Of a stretch of 64,000 bases of DNA, positions 60,046 to 64,000 are shown in pieces. Origin of the DNA: Ophioderma brevispina (lineage: Eukaryota > Echinodermata > Ophiuroidea > Amphilepidida > Ophiodermatidae). Positions within the stretch are counted from its first letter, which is position 1. Each line of letters opens with the position of its first letter. Below the pieces are notes generated by a model that worked only from the letters and a program-made list of their open reading frames with translations, was not told where the DNA came from and searched no databases. The translations under genes and the position numbers were made by a program. The stretch is from contig JAMKCH010010297.1 in assembly GCA_023653785.1 (NCBI GenBank), positions 1 to 64,000 of the forward strand, read 5' to 3'.

Positions 60046-61164
60046 AGGTGGCGTGAAGTCCGGAATTCAAAGGAACTGTTTTTTGCCGTATCTTCTTAAA
60101 TTGTTTGTTCAACATCTATAAAATAATACATCTTTTGCGAAGGAATGACTCAAGGAATCAAATATGATAATATTTTCCCCCCCCAAAATACGTATTTTTT
60201 GAGAACATCATAAAATGAGCATTTTCACCATTTGTTTTGGTTTCCCTATAAAAAAATTAGAAATGTATAATAAGGTGCCTTGTTCGTATGTGTATTACAG
60301 AGTCATAGTTTCTCCGGTCGTTATTTCCCCTTTTTTCAAATTCTGGCAGCTATTATCAATTAATTTGCCAAAAAAGCCAAAACCCGCGTGTTTCAATGTG
60401 GAACAACGCCAAGATTGTTTCAAAGGTTGACATAAATCACTAGTTTTTAAAAACCAAAAAAAATTTATGAAAAACTAAAAAAAGCCGACCCGAGATTTTT
60501 TGATATGCTCTATACAATTTCATTTCTTACCTGTTCACTGATATGAATTTCCGAAGTAACTGGGAACGAAAATCATGAATTTTCGCCGAAAGTGAACACG
60601 AGAAAAATCGCGATTTTGTCCAAATTTGTCCCATTTTCGCTACAAAATATAGCCTACACTCCCAAACCACAGGCGTTTCATCTCTTATTTCTTCACACTG
60701 GCTTCTCTGCACAGGTCAAATTTGGGCTTCATCTGGATACTTTATTATCAAATTCACAATTTATGAAGGCTCAAATCGAAGAAATTTAATCCTTCTGTTT
60801 TGCAAAAGCAACTCACGTTGGCACCATTTTACAATTGCATCAAGTTACCATTGGGTGGTGCGCTATCGAATCGATGCATCAAGGCGTTTCTGTTGCGCTC
60901 ATTACATCATGCGCGCGTGCCGATAGCACAGGCGAGTATTGCGTAATACGGCGAAAGTTCCCCCCCCTTTTGCGTTCAGCCCATGTGATTGTTCTTGGTC
61001 AAAAATGCGTAACATATTAAGAGTAAAAATGACAAAATATGAGGAAAAAATAAATATATATATATCTGTTAAAATATATGGAAAGAAAACATGTTCAATG
61101 CCGTTAAACCTGAAAAAAACTAAAACTGGCCATTTTGACTAGTTCCGGACTTCCAACAGCCACC
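60046..61164. mobile_element. TTAA-flanked Kolobok/T2-like non-autonomous element
   Basis: TTAA at 60042-60045 and 61165-61168 flank AGGTGGCGTGAAGTCCGGAA and (reversed) AGGTGGCTGTTGGAAGTCCGG. TTAA targets with AGG ends point to Kolobok/T2. ORFs inside are short and unlike any transposase. Confidence 0.75.
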
Positions 61165-62064
61165 TTAAGGCAAAACTTTGAAATAGCTAAATTTCTGAAG
61201 GAAAAAATGTTTCAAATATTTGGTGTTTTCTGAGACATTCCTTCATAATGACGATGGCATTGATATTGATATACGGTTACAAGTGGCTTGGTAAGATAAT
61301 GGGCTTACAAAGTGGTGGAGGTATTGGGTTCCTAGTTTCAAGTAATTTCACGTATTAGTGATGAAACTTATTTGAATCAAAAACTGATGACTTATAAGGT
61401 TGTGGATAAAAGCCAAAGTTAATGATAAGATGCTAGCATTTAATACCTTGCAGTCATATTGTCCCAGTTGAAGGTTAGACATTAACTTTAAGCGCGGAAT
61501 TTACACACAAATCTTTCAGAAATACTAAAGATCGAGAACGATGACAGGGCGATGCAAGAATTTTGGTTTTGGGGGACTTTAACGCCAGAATCGGGGACAA
61601 AATTCCATTTGGTTGACCCTATTTGCTCAACACACTGGGAGTCGCTTGCTCAATTTTTATTTAGCGAGTGATTCAGATTTAACATTGTTAATGTGCACTC
61701 ACTCTGGTGGGGGGGGCAAATTCCTTGGATGCGTACCCATTATCATCAACCATTGGATTATTTTTCTTAGCGTCTCACAACCTTCTTGGCTCCTTCATGA
61801 GCTTATTGTTTGATGAAGACCGTGAATGTCACTTAGGTAAGTGATGCACAATGTCTTGCTTTAAAAATTTAAATCTTGTTTTGGTAAAGTTAGCCGCCAA
61901 CCAAAATCGCACAAAAGATAGTGATCCTGTTTTTTGAAACATTTCTCTAGAAACCAAGATTGGAGTAATTATCAGAAAGCTGACCAAGAAAGTTTTATTG
62001 ATTGGGATTCTGATTTTTTGTTGACTCCAACTCTCTTTGGGACTCGTGGAAGGTCGAGGTTTTA

Positions 62065-63135
62065 CAGACTGTCCCCAAAAAAAACTATACAATCAAATTA
62101 TTGATTTTGTTTGCCAAAAATTTTAAGTTCGTGCTCAACTGGAGTTTAACTGATTCTTTTTTAAAAATTTTAACCCTATTTTTTAATTTGGGGGTTTTTT
62201 GGTGGGTAATTTGGGGATCTGGTTCAGTAGTTATGGCTAATTTCTGAGACAGTTGAAAAACCTGTTGGTCCAATTTCGGCTTACTTATATCACAAATTGC
62301 CATTGAAAATCACCTTCAGCCATTTTTATTTAAACTTAAATAAAAAGTAGGTATAAGTGCTGCTCTGTGATATAGCATAATTTATAACTTTATAATGTCG
62401 CACTTGCTAATAAAGAACATGTAGCATTGGAATTCAATTCCAAACATATTGTTTGTCGCAGCTTTGCTCCAGGTTTCCAGAAAGTTAAACCATAAAACAC
62501 CCTTGGGTTGAAAGTAAAACTGAGACCTTTGAACAACAACCATCCTTTCCTTTATGCTATTTTGCTTTTGTTGAACACGGCTTTCTTCAACATATTCCGC
62601 ACTGCAACTTCTTGGAGGCATGGGTTATAAGGAAAGGGTAAATTGTCCCTCCACAGTAGGCGCGTTGTCGCACAGACATTTGGTCCCCTCAACAGCCTTG
62701 TATACACTGTTAGATTTCATCAGCAGTCAATTCCTCAATTTTCCATGCATTTCATGATCATTGTCCCCTAATAGTGAGTCCCTCATTTCATCACCCACAT
62801 ACATAATAATTTTCTGTTGGCTTTCACTCCAAAATAAGATATTGATTAGTTCAGTGCATGAGCTACATTCCCTCTTATATCTGTACAATATTATTTTGTT
62901 TGAAAAGGGTTTAAGTCCCAAAATGATGCTACACGCCTTATGGCTTTAGTTTCTGGATCCCTTTTGTGTTCAGCTGACAATATCTCGGGTTAGGATCCAT
63001 CCAATTGGATGAAATAACAGCAGATTTAGCATAGGATCTTGTTCTAACAAATAAGTCCAAATACTGGCAAAAAATGCACAGTTTATATTTTTTATAATTT
63101 TTAGTTTGATGTTAGTTTTTATTGGGGACAGTCCG
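62065..63135 (-). mobile_element. TA-flanked Tc1/mariner-type non-autonomous element, copy 2
   Basis: The 1071-bp inverted copy of 22534-23599. Ends are CAGACTGTCCCC and GGGGACAGTCCG with TA on both sides (62063-62064, 63136-63137). Internal matches include AGTGAGTCCCTCATTTCAT reversed against ATGAGGGACTCACT. Confidence 0.88.
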
Positions 63136-63299
63136 TATGGTCGCGATCACACAATAGGTACAAAGACTTGTAAATCCAGCAATAACCAGTGGTGGGTCCT
63201 CATATCGATCAATTAATCATTCAAAGAAAGGCGTGCCGCAGTAAGACCCGGCCCGCCAACCATTAAATTTTACCTTAAAAAAAAGAAAAAAATAAAATG

Positions 63300-64000
63300 A
63301 TTGATAGGTGTGAAGATTTGTGGAATGATTACCAGGATGAAAGGGCAGAGTAAAGATGGCGATAAGACAGAAAACAATGCAATATGCGTATTGCATATAA
63401 GCATTTCAGAATCTCCAATAATGGGGGCTCCAAGTAAACAAGACGTTTTGGACTATTTGCGGGAACCCATCAAACAAAGCTGATATTCTGCTATTAAACT
63501 TCCCAATTCACAGCATGTTGTCACGAAGCGCACTAAGATGAATCAAACTGTTCTCCAATATGGCAAAACACTGGCCAAATGAATTAGAAACCTTAATGAT
63601 GCTCAATTGAATCCACCAAGAATTTTGGTTTATAATATGATCGTATATCCATAACACGTTCCTCAGTGACACAGTATTGGATACATCTAACCACCTTGTT
63701 GATATCAATATTTCCTTAGAAGATGTCGTATCTGCCATTGATAATTGTAAAAACAACAGGCAACCCAGGTATTGATACTATTAATAATGAGCTTCTGAAA
63801 AATGGTGGTAATTGGCTAGTAGTCAGGCTACTTATAATTGTTCAAACGCTACTAGTTTGGAATATATTCCCCAAGATGGAAAAAAAGGGCTATTATCCAA
63901 TTCAAAAAGGTAACAAAATGATTAGACAAACTATCGGGGCTCACTCTAAACTCTTGTGTTTCAAAGGTTTTCAATAGTATTTTATCTAATGAAATCTCAA
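63300..64000 (+). pseudogene. LINE reverse transcriptase, N-terminal part, cut by window end
   Basis: The frames give DINISLEDVVSAIDNCKNN (about 63695), then PGIDTINNELLKNGGNW, then KKGNK and NYRG-like sequence near 63930, and KVFNSILSNEIS at the last bases. The known RT pattern is K..G.DGI..ELLK, then W..G.I.PI.KKGD, then NYRGI...KVF..IL. Frames shift at least three times. It is distinct from the L2 copies upstream, and the rest lies to the right. Confidence 0.7.

Overview
The window looks like intron-rich, AT-rich animal nuclear DNA, most likely from a marine invertebrate deuterostome such as an echinoderm. It has no bacterial operon structure. It contains one recognisable host gene and is otherwise filled with decayed transposable elements, MITEs and local tandem repeats. 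The lineage is inferred from the mix of elements (L2/CR1-type LINEs with an SGNH-esterase ORF1, a Tx1/L1-like LINE, a DUF4817-type mariner, hAT-like and TTAA-targeting MITEs) and is not proven.

The host gene is a TMEM144-family transporter on the + strand, spread over 18506-43821. Supported exons are 18506-18639 (one internal frame slip), two homologous 100-nt exons at 21038-21137 and 21466-21565, then 28871-28951, 33489-33574, 34305-34402, a doubtful degenerate exon at 36226-36356, 41890-42003, and the terminal exon 43684-43821 with its stop codon. The N-terminal exon and one exon between 28951 and 33489 were not found. The tandem 100-nt exons have identical length and splice phases. Including both makes a stop codon at their junction, and skipping both shifts the frame, so they look like a mutually exclusive pair that swaps one membrane segment of the transporter. 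This is the most interesting feature of the window.

Layout. 1-400: C-terminal tail of a LINE reverse transcriptase. 5470-11850: head-to-tail L2-like LINE copies joined at (AAAT)n tails. 11850-18500: mostly nothing recognisable. 18506-43821: the transporter gene. Its introns hold a duplicated block (18858-20236), a TA-flanked MITE (22534-23599) abutting a mariner pseudogene (23602-25148), hAT-like and TTAA-flanked MITEs, a CR1-like LINE (30180-32840), and a Tx1/L1-like LINE (37448-39809, with target duplication) nested in an L2 fragment whose coding sequence has become a 77-bp minisatellite. 43822-52000: MITEs, a large foldback (48403-49500) and a small perfect hairpin. 52440-54100: a motif-rich repeat cluster and a roughly 390-bp higher-order repeat rich in TGACCT half-sites. 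54270-55570: another L2 fragment. 56010-63135: two TTAA-bounded elements and a second copy of the TA MITE. 63300-64000: the start of another LINE reverse transcriptase running off the end.

Several duplicated blocks differ mainly by single-base and homopolymer indels. Some frameshifts, including one in the host gene, may therefore be unpolished long-read errors rather than biology.
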